A stretch of 64,000 nt of DNA from Nectonema munidae (GCA_030549495.1 JAUIRK010000951.1:62001-126000), one strand, 5' to 3'. Positions 1 through 62,785 are shown, counted from the first letter of the stretch. Program-made: numbers and translations. Notes: generated by a model from the letters alone, not told the origin.

Positions 1-752
1 ATGCACAATGTAATAAACATACGTTACACACATGTTAATTCAAATAATATTCATACACGCAGTAGTCAATAAAACGTATACATACATTCAAAGCGAATTT
101 AACAGTCATACATATAAAAAAATAAAATTATTAAGAGTCTTTAACAAATTCGGTGATCTACTAATTTACAACACTGTAGCGCTTTGTCGTAATACATTCT
201 GTTAACACCACAATTCGACTGAAATAAAGTTATAATCTTTTAAATATCCGGGAAGTTAAAACCCTCCAGTAAACTTCCTTGATTTGGGGAGCTACGCTCT
301 ATATCTGACATTTCGTTATAGTCGACTTCGTCATAGGCGGTTTAATTTCAACGTAATAAAGAGATGAAAATTTAAGGATTGCATCATATACGATTATGTA
401 CAGAAGTCTTCACAAAGATTAAATTTTTAGATCATTAAAATTAATAAAACAGTGAAAAATAGTATAAATAAGGGCAAATCTTTTGTGCTACTTATTACGT
501 TTTTGTTAGGACCAATTCCAATACATTTGCATTTGACTCAAATTTAAACACTTTCTATATATTTTGAACATGAAAATCTTTTCCTTTGCATTTATTTCAT
601 TCAATAAACCATGGCGTTGGAAATTAGACAATGTGAAGCTAATGGATTTTAAATTAAAAAAACAAATTAACAATGAAAAAGGTCGACACATTTTCAAGTA
701 AAATCAAAGTATCTTCTAACGAATAATACCTCATTTTTGCATACACCAACAG
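1..752. other. Intronic AT-rich DNA upstream of the first visible sushi exon
   Basis: I see no exon, RNA gene or mobile element here that I can support. Because the first sushi exon begins in mid-codon after a splice acceptor, this stretch is most likely intron of the sushi-domain gene, whose 5' part lies outside the window. Confidence 0.4.
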
Positions 753-938
753 AAGTCTTTTGTAAAAAAGTGGAATTAACTCAGAATAATCTCATGGCGC
801 GAATAGTGAATTACAAGGACTACCGACTAAACACGGAAATTCAATTTGCCTGTCGAGACGGATTTCGCCCAAACACTACAGATCAAACAAAGTGCGAGTC
901 CAACGGAAAATGGTCTTACAAAATTCCTACCTGTGAAC
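753..938 (+). CDS. Sushi (CCP) domain exon 1 of 3
   Basis: A 186-nt exon bounded by an AG acceptor and a GT donor, phase 1 at both ends, which is the usual symmetric sushi exon. It encodes one complement-control-protein module with the four expected cysteines: FCKK near the start, FACRDGF in the middle, KCESNGKW with the conserved Gly-x-Trp, and PTC at the end. Such modules form two disulphides and act in extracellular adhesion, complement-like or receptor proteins. The parent protein cannot be named from three modules. The next visible module is about 2.9 kb downstream. Confidence 0.85.
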
Positions 939-3822
939 GTAGTTTTTAAATTATTTTATTTTATAGAAAAATATTTTATTACTTTCAAAGAAAGAAAAAA
1001 AATCAATCGTATATAACGCCCTTCATTGTATTCGTTGTAAACTTAACCCACCTTGAATTGGTTCAATTCTAGATAACGCACCTTGACACTTTGTTAACGA
1101 AAGAGAAAATATGCATACAAAAAAAGTATTTACTCAATAGAACAGGGTAGCTCATGTTGCTTGTATATATTAAATTTAATGTGTGCGAATGGTTAAAATG
1201 ATTGAATTTTAACAAATCAGATCCGAGATTTCGGGCAGTTCATTTGAATACTCAAAATTTTTTCAAGAAATATTCAATTTGATTGGTTAAAACTAAATAT
1301 GTTCAAATTTTTTTATCCAATAAGATCAAAGATGTACATTATTTTAATAATACGAACTTATTATTTAACAATCTAATTAAAAGACAACTAACTTAGTGTT
1401 AAACTCCAGTAGCATAACATCAATGAAATTTCGAAGGTTTTTTTATTAGTTATATTGCATCATGGTTTTGTGCACTAGTTTCCAAGTTTGTTTTTTTTTC
1501 GTATAGAAATTAATACTATCTATTGAAAGTAGAAATTTTAAAATTTCACTAACCTACTACTATTTTCTGGAATGGAAGTAGGCTTTTTATAATTTTTATA
1601 AACTTCAAGTTATATTGCATCCTTATTTTTATGCATCAGTTTCGAATTATTTTTTATCAAATAATCATATATGAATCAAAAGATACCTCCCATAATTTTA
1701 TTTCACTTCTTCAAATTACATAACGTTATCTATAACTAGTCAATATTCATATCACTTAAACCGGTTAAACACCAGAGTCAACTCTATTCGACTTTATAAA
1801 AATATAATCGTCTGTGTTTTTAAAGGTTTTTTAATACAAATCGTCTGCGTTACACCAGATATCGTCTGATTATGTTGGTCGTTAATGTGTTAAACACATC
1901 GAAAGATGCCTCCCTTGATTTTATATCACTTCTTCCAAAATACATTGAATTTTATCTTATTTGTTTTTAAGGTTACGCGGATAAATATACAGTTAAACTT
2001 GTCTAAAGCGAAGTTGCTTGGATCTATTTTGTTCGGTTTAAATAATGTTTTGGTTTTTTTAAATGCGCTATCTTTCGAATGCTTAGATGAGCCACTCGTC
2101 TACAACAATGAAAATCTTTTAAGTTACATTTTTGTATTTTTAAAATATTTTTGCCTCAAAAACCATGCAAAGTTATCATTCAACTGAACCAAGTTAAAAA
2201 TTTCAGATTTTTCATTTCCCTCTTTTTAAACAATATTTAGTCTATTTTGATTTGCTTCTGTCCACCACTATTTGTAATAGATATTTGCCTTTTTCAGTTC
2301 TTTGTATAACAAAAATAGCTCTTTTCTTTGTACTATATCTAAAAAAGATCTATGTTTTACCAGCAACATGCTCTTCTAGGAGACAACCATTTTGTTTAAA
2401 ATTTGGAAACTTTTAGCTTCTACTCAACTAATGTTTCAAATCACAAACCAGTAGAAATCTGGTATAATAGTTATTATCTCTCAGAAAACGTACTTTTCTG
2501 ACCTATGCAAGCTTGTTCTAACCGATTCTAAAATGTATAACAGATGTTTTTGCTTTTAAACTCTAGAAGTCTGGATCATTAAGTCAATTCGACGCATCCA
2601 TTAGAAGGCAGATGTGGAGATTTGCTGTCTAAAGCTATCTGAAACGTTTGCCTTGTATTATAAACATTTCTTGAAGAACAAGGGCTTATCCTTACTTCCA
2701 GCCAGGGAATTAACAGCATTGGACAAATCATCCTTACCTTTACCTATATTTATACACCCTAAACGTATTTCATATTTTCAAGAAACATATTTCTATGTAA
2801 AGTTTCGAATGAAATAGGATATTGAAAAATATTGATAAAAATTTATAAAAAATAAAAATTGATCTATTAAATACCTCAAATTTGCAAATCAGTATACTGC
2901 CAATTAATACCTTATTCATAATTATCACGTTTATTTATGTTAGAAAATGAATTCTGCGTTGTAAAGACTTTTTAGAGGAAACAGTGTGGTGATTGATTTG
3001 GGATATGATCCAGCATTCAGAATAGACAAATTCCGATATACCGAACTTTAACCAAAAGGATAGCTAGAAATATTGCTTAAAAATAAACTCTGACAAAATA
3101 AATGTTGAAGGATTATAATATTGACAATAATTGTTTAAATATTTAATCTAAAAATAAGGCTACCGCAAGACTTTTAATCGGAAAGGCACAGTGTGTAGAG
3201 CTTGTATCCAATTATGACTTTATGAGAAGATAACTAAAAAACTATTGAAAAAAAATTAGAGCATGCAGCAAAAAATTAACATCATTTTTGGAATCTGCGA
3301 TGAAAATTGCGTATACATGTGTTAAAATATTTCGTGCAACAGTAAAAAAATTTTTGTACCCCTGTCATAATTGGAAAAAGTTGATATAACATTGAGAGGA
3401 TACTCTCAAATCATTATTATTTATCAAGCGCTTTCGAACCCAAATTTGTTTATCCAGATAAAAATAACTGATAAACGCAACAAAAGTTTAAGGATAAGTT
3501 TTCAGTGTGTCCTCTAAAAGCCATATACAAACCTTTCACAGGTTATCCTCATTAGGAGCACCCTTGTTGAAATTTAAAGAATAAATATCAGCAACCACCA
3601 TTGAGAACAAAGCCAGATCCTATAAAACATTTTCATGCATCCAGTTATTAAAGTGGGCTTAGCCAAAGAAAATTCTTTAAACAAATCAAATCTATATTTT
3701 TGTAACATATATTCGGTCTATCTCGCTTTCAAGAAAAAAAATCAAAATTATGGCATAATCCGCACATTTTTCGCCAAGCGTATTTTGAAATGTAATGAAT
3801 CGTGTAATTTTATTTTGATTAG
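939..3822. other. Long intron of the sushi gene
   Basis: A 2.9-kb AT-rich intron. A degenerate short palindromic MITE lies at about 1,757-1,898 and is listed separately. ORFs at 1,906-2,187 and 2,614-2,817 resemble no family I know and have no cysteine pattern suggesting another sushi module. Confidence 0.5.
1757..1898. mobile_element. Short palindromic MITE of the 'TTAACCGG / AATCGTCTG' family
   Basis: The ends carry ACCGGTTAAACACCAG and, in reverse complement, TTAACACATTAACGACCA. The interior repeats the word AATCGTCTG and contains TTTTTTAATACAAATCGTC. The same layout recurs at about 50,158-50,340, 50,839-50,971 and 59,037-59,130, which marks it as a dispersed repeat rather than chance palindromy. 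No coding capacity. Confidence 0.55.
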
Positions 3823-4005
3823 GGATAAGATGTCCAGTGCTATCCTCGATCCAGCACGTACAAGGCCTGATTGTGAAGTACACAAACAACACGTTCAACT
3901 CATTCTCCACCTTTGCCTGTGAAAAGGGCTTTCTCCTCAACGGCTCTCCCCACTCCATTTGCCAACACAATGCCCAATGGACTCCAGCTCTGCCAAACTG
4001 TCTCG
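3823..4005 (+). CDS. Sushi (CCP) domain exon 2 of 3
   Basis: A 183-nt exon, phase 1 at both ends, between ATTAG and GTAAAT. It encodes one full sushi module: IRCPVL at the start, FACEKGFLLNG, SICQHNAQW with the conserved Trp, and PNC at the end. Its composition is clearly richer in G+C than the surrounding intron. It splices in frame to the exons at 753-938 and 6073-6266. Confidence 0.88.
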
Positions 4006-6072
4006 GTAAATTTCCTTTCTCTCCATGTTTTTTATTTATTTTGCCCCTCCCCCCTGTAACTCCCTTAAAATATATACACTTTCTTATATTCCATGCCCCC
4101 ATGCACTTAGAGTCTAACGACGGGCTGCGTACAATACAAATCTATGATATAATAATATAGATGACTGTAATAAAAACTTCATTCAATGGAATATTTCGAC
4201 AGAAAATTCTTCAAGTGTGCGCATTTTGCGTGGTAGTTAACGATGGCTCAAGAGAATGCACATATTTCATGGAGTATCTGGTCAACTGGTACCAAAACAC
4301 TTTTATCAACTCGCCCCAAATATTTTCTAAAAAGCTGGTTTTTGTTTAGCTCGATTGTTACTTGGTTAATTAGTTAGAGCTTGGTTAAAACCCAAATCTC
4401 TTGAGATTTGAGCCTGATTGAGGTGAAGCATTCAAAAAAAGTTATTTAGATGGAATTTTTACGCTCCCACGATTTATTTTTCAATTATTTTTGATTAGGG
4501 TCTAAAATAACAACTTAGTTGTCACTTTGTTTTAATATTTGCGCCAACACGTGGAAACTGGAGAAAGTGTATTGAAGTAATCCACACATCAACTGCCGCA
4601 TTCCTTCGAACCGATTAGAAGAGAAATTATTCTCAAATTAGTATTTATTGAGCGTGATAGAGAGTAAATCTCTCGGCTGCAGTAAACTGTTGCCGACTAG
4701 TATTTAAATTTTGAGTGAGATCAAATGACTAGAGCTGTAAGCGAGGCTAATTCCAAATAAGTAAAATGGGAGCCAGTAATTGGATTAAAATTCATAAGTC
4801 AAATGGGCTTTATTTAGTTCTGAGAAGGGATTTGTATGACTTCGTATATTTGTAATGAAGTCCAGCAGCATCGAATATACCTGTTATAATGGAAGTATTC
4901 CTTTGAAAACTTTATGGCAACTTAGTAAAGACGAGTCTTACAAAAACAGGGAATTATCATCTTTGAGTTTTCTTTTCCTTAAAAACCAAATCGTATATTA
5001 AATTCTTTTCTGGTATGCTATCAACTTTTTTAGTCATTCAAGGTACATGTGGAAGTCTGCATGGGTGAAGTATTGTAGAGGTCTTGCTGATCTTAAAGAA
5101 ATTTCTTCATCTTCTAGAAATTCTAATTGTTCAACAGAGTAATTAAAGTCGAAATTCTTTCAGAATACTAGATCGTTTAGGACGGTTAAAGGAATATTGT
5201 AATAAAAGACAGAGTTGATTTGTTCGTTTGATTTTTGCCTTTTCTCGACATCAGTTTGAGTCGCTCTAATAAAAGTGCTGACTAGCCAACACTGATATGT
5301 AGAATGGTAGTTCTTGATAATCATTTTGAAAAACTCGTTTCTTTTCTTCTTTACCTAATCTTTATTCCTATTTACATGCGGTATAGAAGAATTTAGGAGG
5401 AACACTTCACATAATCTATAGCAAGAAAATGAATTATTTTGACAAGCCGAAGAATTCTAAATATAAAGATGCACTTGTGATGCAAAGCAAGAATGAAACA
5501 GTATTCTAGAGTAATAAACGATGAAGTGATTTTGGTAATAATTCAAGTAACATAAAACTTAAATAAGCCCCTAGGCCTTGAAGTCGTTCAGAAATCATCA
5601 AACATAAGCCTTCGATAAAAACTACAGAAATATTCTATCCCAATTTCTGTTCCATCATCAGCATGCCAATATTGTTTACTCTGTCTACTATGAGACGTAG
5701 TAGCTTGTAAATTCTATAGAGCTGTAAAAGTTGATTCAGATATCTTCAGATTCAGATTTCTAGAGAATTTATGTTAACATGATATATGTTAATTCTAGGA
5801 ATGACAATAACAAAGCTTTGATTTTCGAGCATTAAACAACTGTGGCAGGTTAATTCATTAAATAGTTGGAATTTCTAGTGGACTAAGTGTAAGGATTGGG
5901 CTCTAGAAATCTGAATTCTATGATCTGAATCAACTTTCACAAATGTAAGTATCTATTCTTAAGATGATTAAAAGTCCATAGCATTTGGTATTCATGTATG
6001 CTAAAAATATCTACAATTTCAATTCTCATTGTGAACTTTTTTCAAATTTTCATAATAATTCGTTTTATTTAG
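4006..6072. other. Intron of the sushi gene with a minus-strand ORF relic
   Basis: A 2.07-kb intron with no further sushi module that I can find. It contains an unassigned coding-like remnant on the minus strand at about 5,045-5,325, listed separately. Confidence 0.45.
5045..5325 (-). pseudogene. Unassigned coding-like relic
   Basis: Read on the minus strand, this stretch gives about 90 residues of ordinary-looking protein with one internal stop. It includes STFIRATQTDVEKRQ, then INSVFYYNIPLTVLND, and after the stop NYSVEQLEFLEDEE and RPLQYFTHADFHMYL. It is less low-complexity than nearby ORFs, which suggests a decayed gene or transposon fragment. I do not recognise the family. Confidence 0.25.
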
Positions 6073-6266
6073 CTATTTACTGCCCTGAACCGAAGAAGAT
6101 TAGGAATGGCTATTTCATTGGGAGTGCGTTCAAGTATGACAGTATAATTGAATACAAATGCAATCCCGGCTATACTCTTCGAGGCAAGCATCAATTTCAC
6201 TGTACAAAGCACGGTAGTTGGAAACCTAGAAAGATGCCAAGATGTCACAAAAATAAAAATCACTGA
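6073..6266 (+). CDS. Terminal sushi (CCP) domain exon with stop codon
   Basis: The exon opens at phase 1 after TTTATTTAG. It encodes a last sushi module: IYCPEPKKIRNGYF, the EYKCNPGYTLRG core with its conserved Gly-Tyr, FHCTKHGSW, and PRC. A short basic tail (HKNKNH) and TGA follow, so this is the C-terminal exon. There is no transmembrane segment or GPI-like tail after the module, so the isoform seen here would be secreted. Confidence 0.88.
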
Positions 6267-6478
6267 ACCCTCATTCTCCCCAAATCCATAGTGAAGACAA
6301 CTATACTTCTCAAAAGGAAGATGATGCTAAGATTCATTCCTGAAAAGTGGCAAAATTATTCTTAATGATATTTTTTTATTTGATTTTTGTTTTACCGCCA
6401 TTTAATTAGATGTATTGTTGAAAACTTTCAAAATTCTTGTTGTATAGCACATTTTTATTACTTATATTTTTCTTAAGA

Positions 6479-6486
6479 TAAATAAA
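6479..6486 (+). promoter_or_regulatory. Polyadenylation signal of the sushi gene
   Basis: AATAAA lies about 215 bp after the stop codon, within GATAAATAAAAAAC, in an AT-rich 3' UTR. It is the first canonical hexamer downstream of the terminal sushi exon. The cleavage site itself cannot be seen. Confidence 0.5.
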
Positions 6487-6489
6487 AAA

Positions 6490-7940
6490 CATTTCTATAC
6501 CTATATATATATTCCTTTCAATTAAAGGTATTTCCTTTTAAAATGAAATTGTCCCAAATATTCACAAAATTAGGCTATTATTTTAGCATAAATTAAAAAA
6601 TTCTGTTTTTTAAATTTCTCATTCTTTTGAATGTATAGATGGCGTTCATTAATTATTATTATTTGTGATTCCATCTTTTTAATTAAGAACATTAAAAAAT
6701 ATATTTGCTTGGAAGACAACGTTAAAAATATTAACCTGCAATAAATTTTAGTTTTATCAAATTTGCGGTTAACGCCTGGGAAATTGTATCCAAGAATATT
6801 ATTCAATTTTTAAGTAAAGTATACATTTTTACTGAAGTAATCATGCTGGCTTCATTTATACTCAATTTTCGCAAATATGATGTAAAAATTGCTGAAAGTA
6901 TGACGTCTAATAATTTTCTCTAAGAATATTATTTAAATTTTAAATAAAATATACTAAATCTACCATGCTAATTTCATTTCAGAACTCAGATTTCTAAATT
7001 AGAATGTCAAAATGTCTCAAAGTGTCTATAAATTTTGCAGTTTAAGTGTAAAAATTTTCTCCAAAACCATTCATTCACATTTCAAATAAATTTGTGTACT
7101 CATCGTATCCTATTTCAGACTGGCTATCCCTTCTGTTAAAATTTCGAAAAAATTATTCTTACCCGCAAACACTACTCTTTTAAAGTACGCTGAATCAATT
7201 GGTGAGACTCACTTAGGACAACAAGATTTCAATTATCAAGAATAGGAATCAAAATATAAAAATAAGAAAAGTTTCATCTTTATTAATTAAAAACATATAC
7301 ACCACCCTTTTCAAGTACGCGGAATTGATTGGTGATGCTCTCTTCTGACAAAAAGTTGCATCTTATCGAGAATATCTTTCATAGAATAAAGTTAGTTTGT
7401 CACGATATAAATGTGAATACATTACGATTATCAAACTATTTCAATAGCTGCAATGTCATGAAATGTTTGTACTTACCAATCAGACTACAAATTGCCATAT
7501 AGTTTACCATTTCATAATAATCAAGTAAGGTGCCACGTGTTTGATCCTTGACAAACGTATATACAAACATATGTACATTGAACAACCTGTCTACAATGAT
7601 TTCAATTTTAGGGAGATTTATCATTCGCCTCAATGCCAGGCACAAAAAGGTCATACATTTAGACTGCTTATCTTTCACTCAGCTGTATTTATATATTTGA
7701 AACATGCACTTTTGTAAAATAATTTATATCAAGGTATAGTTATGCAGTAACGAGAACCGGTATTAGGCGTTTAGTGAGGTGGGAAGTCTGAAAGATCCTG
7801 TACTCAGAATTCGGGGAGGAACCACGATATCCAAAAAAATGGGTGCGAACGTAACAAACAAAAATTAATTTAATTTAACTTAGGTACTTTATATCTAACG
7901 ATATTTTAGAAATAAGTGATCTTGACTTCATTGACTTTTC
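6490..7940. other. Intergenic AT-rich DNA
   Basis: Two loosely repeated segments (6,780-6,990) and an unassigned 80-codon minus-strand ORF at 7,436-7,678 are present. The ORF could be another part of the nearby piggyBac relic, but the order would be wrong for a simple copy. I see no gene here that I can support. Confidence 0.35.
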
Positions 7941-7942
7941 TG

Positions 7943-8365
7943 CTAAATAAAAAGCCAACTTTTTGTGTAAATATTTCTTCTACTTTGTTTGGTATTGAGA
8001 AAGTCTTCGGGAAAGTTTAATTTTTCTATCACCCATGAATTCAAACCACTAATGTCAAGATAATTACAAAATGCAGAAAAAGTCCACTTTTTATTGGGTT
8101 TATAAGATTTATATACCCTCGGCATTGTGTTGGCTACATCTACTCCACGCTTGAATTTGTTGTACGAAAGTAAAAGACTTGGATGCAACGCAAATGCATC
8201 TGTAAATTTTTATGTTGGGAGGACATAATGTAAACAACTTTAAAAAGTGAAACCTGACTATAAAATAAAATATCAAATAAAATCATAATCATAATAGATT
8301 GTGGTTTCCAATCCACAGCAATATTAAATACATGAATATTTGATTCAGCATTATTATTCATCCAC
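7943..8365 (-). pseudogene. piggyBac-like transposase fragment
   Basis: The minus strand encodes the C-terminal part of a DDE_Tnp_1_7 (piggyBac) transposase. One segment gives KVVYIMSSQH, like the family's 'V..LS..H' strand. After a change of frame come SYNKFKRGVDVANTMPRVY and WTFSAFCNYLDISGLNSWV. These match the conserved pattern of a YN..K.GVD motif followed by a hydrophobic 'F..LDI..N' helix. No catalytic N-terminal half, terminal repeats or TTAA duplication could be placed, so this is a dead fragment of a cut-and-paste DNA transposon. Confidence 0.7.
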
Positions 8366-9889
8366 AGTGAAACTTATTCTTTAAAGCTAGAAGTCATATT
8401 TAATGAATCTTTTATTTTGGGCATCATTTTTGATTAATAATTCTTAAAATGAGGACAGTGTAACAGCTTCAAAATATCGTACGCAATTTTTTCAAATTCA
8501 TTAAACCATCATTGTAAAAAAATTTTCCAATTAAAACTTTTTAGCTAAAATGCTTTCCGTCACTGATAGGGTTAATTGATTCAAAAAGCTTTACTCTTTT
8601 ACTTATGCTTTTAAATTTCACAATCACTACTTTCAAATGTATTATCTCAAGATGATAATCTTGTGAAATGTTATGGATCAGTAATCCGGCACTAATTAAA
8701 AAAAATATATAATTAAATTTTATAAAAAAGTTCAATCTAAAATTTTATAATAAATTGTTAAAAGTTAGTAAAAAAAAGTTTATACGTTGAATTAAAAATT
8801 TTTAATTAAAGATATTGTCATTAGTTTGCAAGTTTGTGGTATTTTAAATTAATACGTGTTTAATCCGACAAATAGCTAATGAGACACGCTCTAAGTCCAA
8901 TGATTCTGTATTAGTGATAGTCAGCCTGGATATACAACGTATCTTAGTGAGATTTGGGAAAATAACTTTAATATTTCTCATAAGCTTGCTTTATGATTAT
9001 TTGAAGATTTAGCTTTAAAAAGAGCGAATGATTAAAAGGGACCAGAATAATTTAAACAAGCGACTACCTTATAAAAATAAGGTTACGATTTTTCTTAAAA
9101 AATCTGATCTCGTTGAAAGTGTTTTTAAAATGTAAATTTTCAAAAAAAAACCAAAAATACAGTAGAAGCTGTTGCAATTAGCTGGTTTTAAATCGGTCTC
9201 GGTAAAACGTGCACCCAAAAATAGTGCGCCTATCAGGAGTTGTTTAAAATTAAAATTTTGAAAAAAAAACGAATTTTCAGAAAAAATTCTAAAAAAATTC
9301 ACATTAAGAATTGAAATTTTTGATTAGATTTAATTTTATTTTATTAATTAATGATTAGATTTTTATTTTAATTTTAATTCGATTTAAGTTTAAGAGAGGA
9401 AAAACAATGAATTATAAGAATATTATGCGAAATATCAAACATCTTAATTATGATAGACTAAAACTTGTTAAATTTAGACTTGATTAATTAGCTAAGTACA
9501 CTAACTTACATACTCTATTTTTTTAATATTAATGGATGAAGAAATTTGAGCTAAACCTGAAAAGCACTTGTTGGAAATGTCTAGAAAATAATTCAACAAA
9601 TATCGGCTCGATTGGGTGATTCAATGGGTATCACTTGAAAAGATGTTTTGTTAGGAGCAAACTGAATTAATAAGGAATTGCAATAGTGCAGAGATTGGCA
9701 TGTTTGTGTTGTGTATAGGTATTTTTAAGGAGCATTTTCTTTAGATTAACGTATTAGTGAATACTTCGAGTTTTGTAGTTGGTGTAGTGTTATAGGCATT
9801 GGTGGACGAAAGAAGACACCGGTGATGAATTTTGTTAAGATGAGTAAGGGATGACTGATGTTTCAACTCTGAACGCTATGAAAGAATTC
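8366..9889. other. Intergenic AT-rich DNA
   Basis: Nothing supportable was found. The 77-codon minus-strand ORF at 9,069-9,302 is low complexity and matches no family I know. Confidence 0.35.
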
Positions 9890-11110
9890 CATATTGGAGG
9901 ACAGGAAAAATGAGACTTTTTTAAATGATTCTTGTGATTTTTGGAGTACGTTCCCTTTCTAAGGTATTGCGTTTTTAAGAGAGAAACGAGTTTTGACTCA
10001 TTTTTGAGAAGTGCTTTTGAAATGAGTGGAGAATTTTAGGTTGGGTTGGAAAGAGAGCCCAAGATATTTTACTTGGTTCTGTGGATCTAATGTGTTTGTT
10101 GTGTTGAGTTGCAAGGGTAATGGTTTAATTCTTTTGCGTGTGAAATAAATCAAGTAGAATTTATTAGAATTAAAGGAAATTTTATATTGTTGTGTTTTGA
10201 TTTGGATTTGTTTTAATAGGGAAAGGAATTTTGGATGTTTGGATGTTGATCATCGGAATAACCCTGAGAAAAGTTAGAGTTGTTGATAAAAGTCACGAGA
10301 GGGTTGATGATTATTAACCAAAGTAAGTCGGATAAGATGCCACATTGAAGAGTAGAGAGAGGGAGAGAGAGAGAGAGAGCTCGCGAATATATGAGTTCTT
10401 GTTTTGAATTAGAATTAGAATTCGATTGCTAGAACTGATTTTAAATCTAATTGTGTATGAATTTTATCATATATTTAGAGTAGGTGTTATCTATGAGGTT
10501 GTTAATGATAGCTAGGTTCCAGGCAGTGATAAAAGCCTTCTCGATATCTAAGAATAAAGTTGTGGTTATTTTATGACTTGACAGTGCAGATTCGATGTAA
10601 AGTGTAAGCCGAGAAAGTGTTAATTCTGAGTTTTTGTTGGGAAGATAGGCGAATTGGTTGCGTGAATGAGATGATTTTTTAAAGCTATAATGTAGCAGTC
10701 ACTTCCTGAGAATTTTCTCAAAAATTTTGCCTATAGTCGGTAAAAGAGATATGGGGCGCCAATTTTTTATGTTATTGAGATTTCGATTGGGTTTAGGAAT
10801 CATGATTAATTTGCTAATTGAAATATGTGGGGATAGATAATATGGTATGCTTTGTGAACGTGTTTCATCCAGTGGTTTCATGGGCTGGTTTGGGTTTGAA
10901 GGAGTTTGTGGCTTTGTTGAGTTCTGTAATGGTGATTCGTGGAAAATGAAAGGTGTTGGTATTACATAAATGGGAATGAGTTTTCAGTCTTATGATGGAA
11001 TTGGGAATGTTGTCGGTTACTAGTGAATCAGAAGGGAAAATTGAAGTAAGAAAGGAAGGAAGTTTGTTGGAAGTAGAGGGGGAAGTACGGGAGAAGATCT
11101 TTTATTGGTG
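9890..11110 (-). mobile_element. Decayed non-LTR retrotransposon (LINE), reverse transcriptase region
   Basis: Reading the minus strand from high to low coordinates gives LINE reverse-transcriptase blocks in the correct order but in changing frames. FPRITITELNKATNSF (pre-RT) comes first, then IPKPNRNLNNIKNWRPISLL near 10,750. Next are QFAYLPNKNSELTLSRL and the motif A region LFLDIEKAFITAW near 10,540-10,640, then QCGILSDLLW, then GYSDD (motif C) near 10,250. Last is VKYLGLSFQPNLKFSTHF near 10,060. The block spacing resembles Jockey/CR1-type elements. No intact ORF1, endonuclease or 3' tail is visible, and frame changes plus stops make it non-functional. Confidence 0.85.
10353..10378. repeat. 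(GA)n microsatellite
   Basis: A short GAGAGA tract lies inside the decayed LINE, between the blocks for the 'GILS' and motif A regions. Confidence 0.8.
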
Positions 11111-13398
11111 ATTTTATGTATAGTGTTCTAGGGGTTGGACGGAGCTTGACTGGTGAATTTCTTCAAGGCTTATTTTTTAGCTTTATTGATTTCTTTTTTG
11201 TAAGAGTTTTTTGTTGGAAGTGATGTTGAATGTTATAATATTTATTCCTAATTATATTTTTCCTTTATAGTTTATAATTCTAATGAGTTTGTTAACACAA
11301 TTATTAACGTGATGGAAAAAGGCTTTCTTTCGTTTGTTTAAGTAACCATTTAAATTCTTCTAATTTTTATGTATAACTAATTTTAATCACTGGGTTAAAA
11401 TATTTTGGAAATTATTTTTTTGTTGAAAAAAAGCTAAATTTTACAAATTAAGTTTTTAAATTATTTTAATTCAAAATATAAACCAAATTTTAACCCTTTT
11501 TATGTGAAATGGTTTATTGCCTCTCTATGCTATCATAGTTAAGTAGAAAACGAAATGATCACCTTGACAATTAGACCAAAAACACCTAACTACTAATTTA
11601 TGTATATAGTAAGGAGTTTTAGAGTGCAACTACTATATATATAGTAAAATAAAAAATATTGTAAAGAGAAATTATATTTTGCAAAATTATTTGTTTCTAA
11701 TTCATTTAGGACACCTAAACGTTGTTCTACCATGTCTTTGTTCAGTATGAAGAGTGCCAAGAGAAAGGATGCCAAAAATCTGGAAAGTGATTAGACCAAA
11801 ACAAAAAATTTGATGGACACTTTCATTAATTTTTACATACAAATTATGAAAACTGAGTCGAGAAATGAAATTAGCATGGTCGATTTGGTATAAAAAATTA
11901 ATTTTGATTAAAATTTAAATGAATTTTTTCGTAAGTAATTGATTGACATTTGTTACAAAGTTGCCATGTTTTTTGGAAAAATATGCATGCACAAGTGTTA
12001 TGTGTTCCAATATATATATGATTATAAATTATCAAGAGTATTTAATATAAACACTAAGTTATAGATTATAGACATTATAATATAAAAATTTTGTTGAAAA
12101 AATGTACATTTGGATTTGATTGACAGTTTTTGACATGAAGGAGTCATTCAACTATCGTGATTGTATCAAAAGATGCAGCTAACGATTTAGGAAAAGTGAC
12201 AGAGTTTGAAGGCATATAATTCAGCCAATTTTGTTTTAGTGGGGGGGGGGGGGGGGAGTAGCATTTTAGCCAAAAACATTTAGATTAGTTTAGCTTTTAA
12301 CCCCATCATTACGGAGAAGGGGCGCCCGTAACATGCCAATTTTTGGTGACAAAGCAATCAATGGGAAGCGTATATCTTCTCTTTTTGTATGTTAAGGCAA
12401 TTTTGAGTCTTTGATCAGACTGGACAAGATACATCCCTTGACTAAGCCCTAACACAACTAAATAAGATGTGGAGAAAGCGAGTAAAAGCATATTTTTCGA
12501 GAGTACTTTTTGTGTACTTTTTAGAGATCTTTTCATTCATCCACAGCGTCTGGTATCATCCGTACATGAGACTTGGTAAAGTTTTTGTTGTTTTGAATTT
12601 CATTGAAATTTTCTTTATCAATATTAACATTTTCTTTATCAGCACCGCCTTCATTTTTTCATCAAAGTGACAGCTTTGATAACAAGTTCATCATCCATAG
12701 GACTTTAGATTTTTGAAACCCAGGTCATCATCAACATTAAGAAATCTAACCCCCATAATTTTCACATTTAGCTTTGTGACCCCCTAGAATTATTCTATGA
12801 CTCTCTTTGAGAAACCCTGGTTTAGAGGGCGTTTCTTTGAAAAATATCTTCAAAGGGGGCGTGAATATGAAAAGTTTGGGAAAAAGTCATCTAGATGAAA
12901 AAACTCCAATGTACTTTCAGAGTGAGTTGAAATACCCAACTGTAAGCAACATATAATAAATAAAGCTAGACTGATATGTTTTGTATCAGAAAATTATTGA
13001 TTAGAAAGAGGTTTTCTGCAAATGACATCATATGTCACATTTCAATACTCTTAATTTTAACGCATCGACCAAAGAATGATAAAATAAACAACGTATAAAC
13101 ATCACGCTGTGTGCCGGCATTTATCTGATTGTGATTCGTAAGTGCTATGAATGGAAAAAGGAGTTATGTTGTAATGTAAGCACAAAAGATCAATATTTCA
13201 TTATCTAACATAAGCGAATCGATAAAGATGATCTGTGTTGGCGCATAACACTTTCCTTTGCTTTGTGCTATAGAAGTTTGCAATTATTTTAAATCTATAA
13301 TGTCGATATTTGTATATCATTATGTGTTATGCAACCATTGATCAAAGGATCTCTCTCATCCTGAGATATCTAGAGCTTTGTGGGCTGTGTGAATTTCG
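11111..13398. other. Intergenic DNA upstream of UNC80
   Basis: It contains a 16-bp G run at 12,241-12,256. A minus-strand ORF of moderate composition lies at 12,309-12,536 and is unassigned. A hAT-type terminal fragment lies near 12,775-12,823, where the reverse complement begins CAGGGTTTCTCAA. The UNC80 promoter must lie here or further upstream, but I see no distinctive promoter element. Confidence 0.4.

Positions 13399-62785
<49,387 letters not shown>

Noticed and set aside
7436-7678. Possible second part of the piggyBac transposase
   Set aside because: Order and motifs do not fit the family; left as an unassigned ORF.
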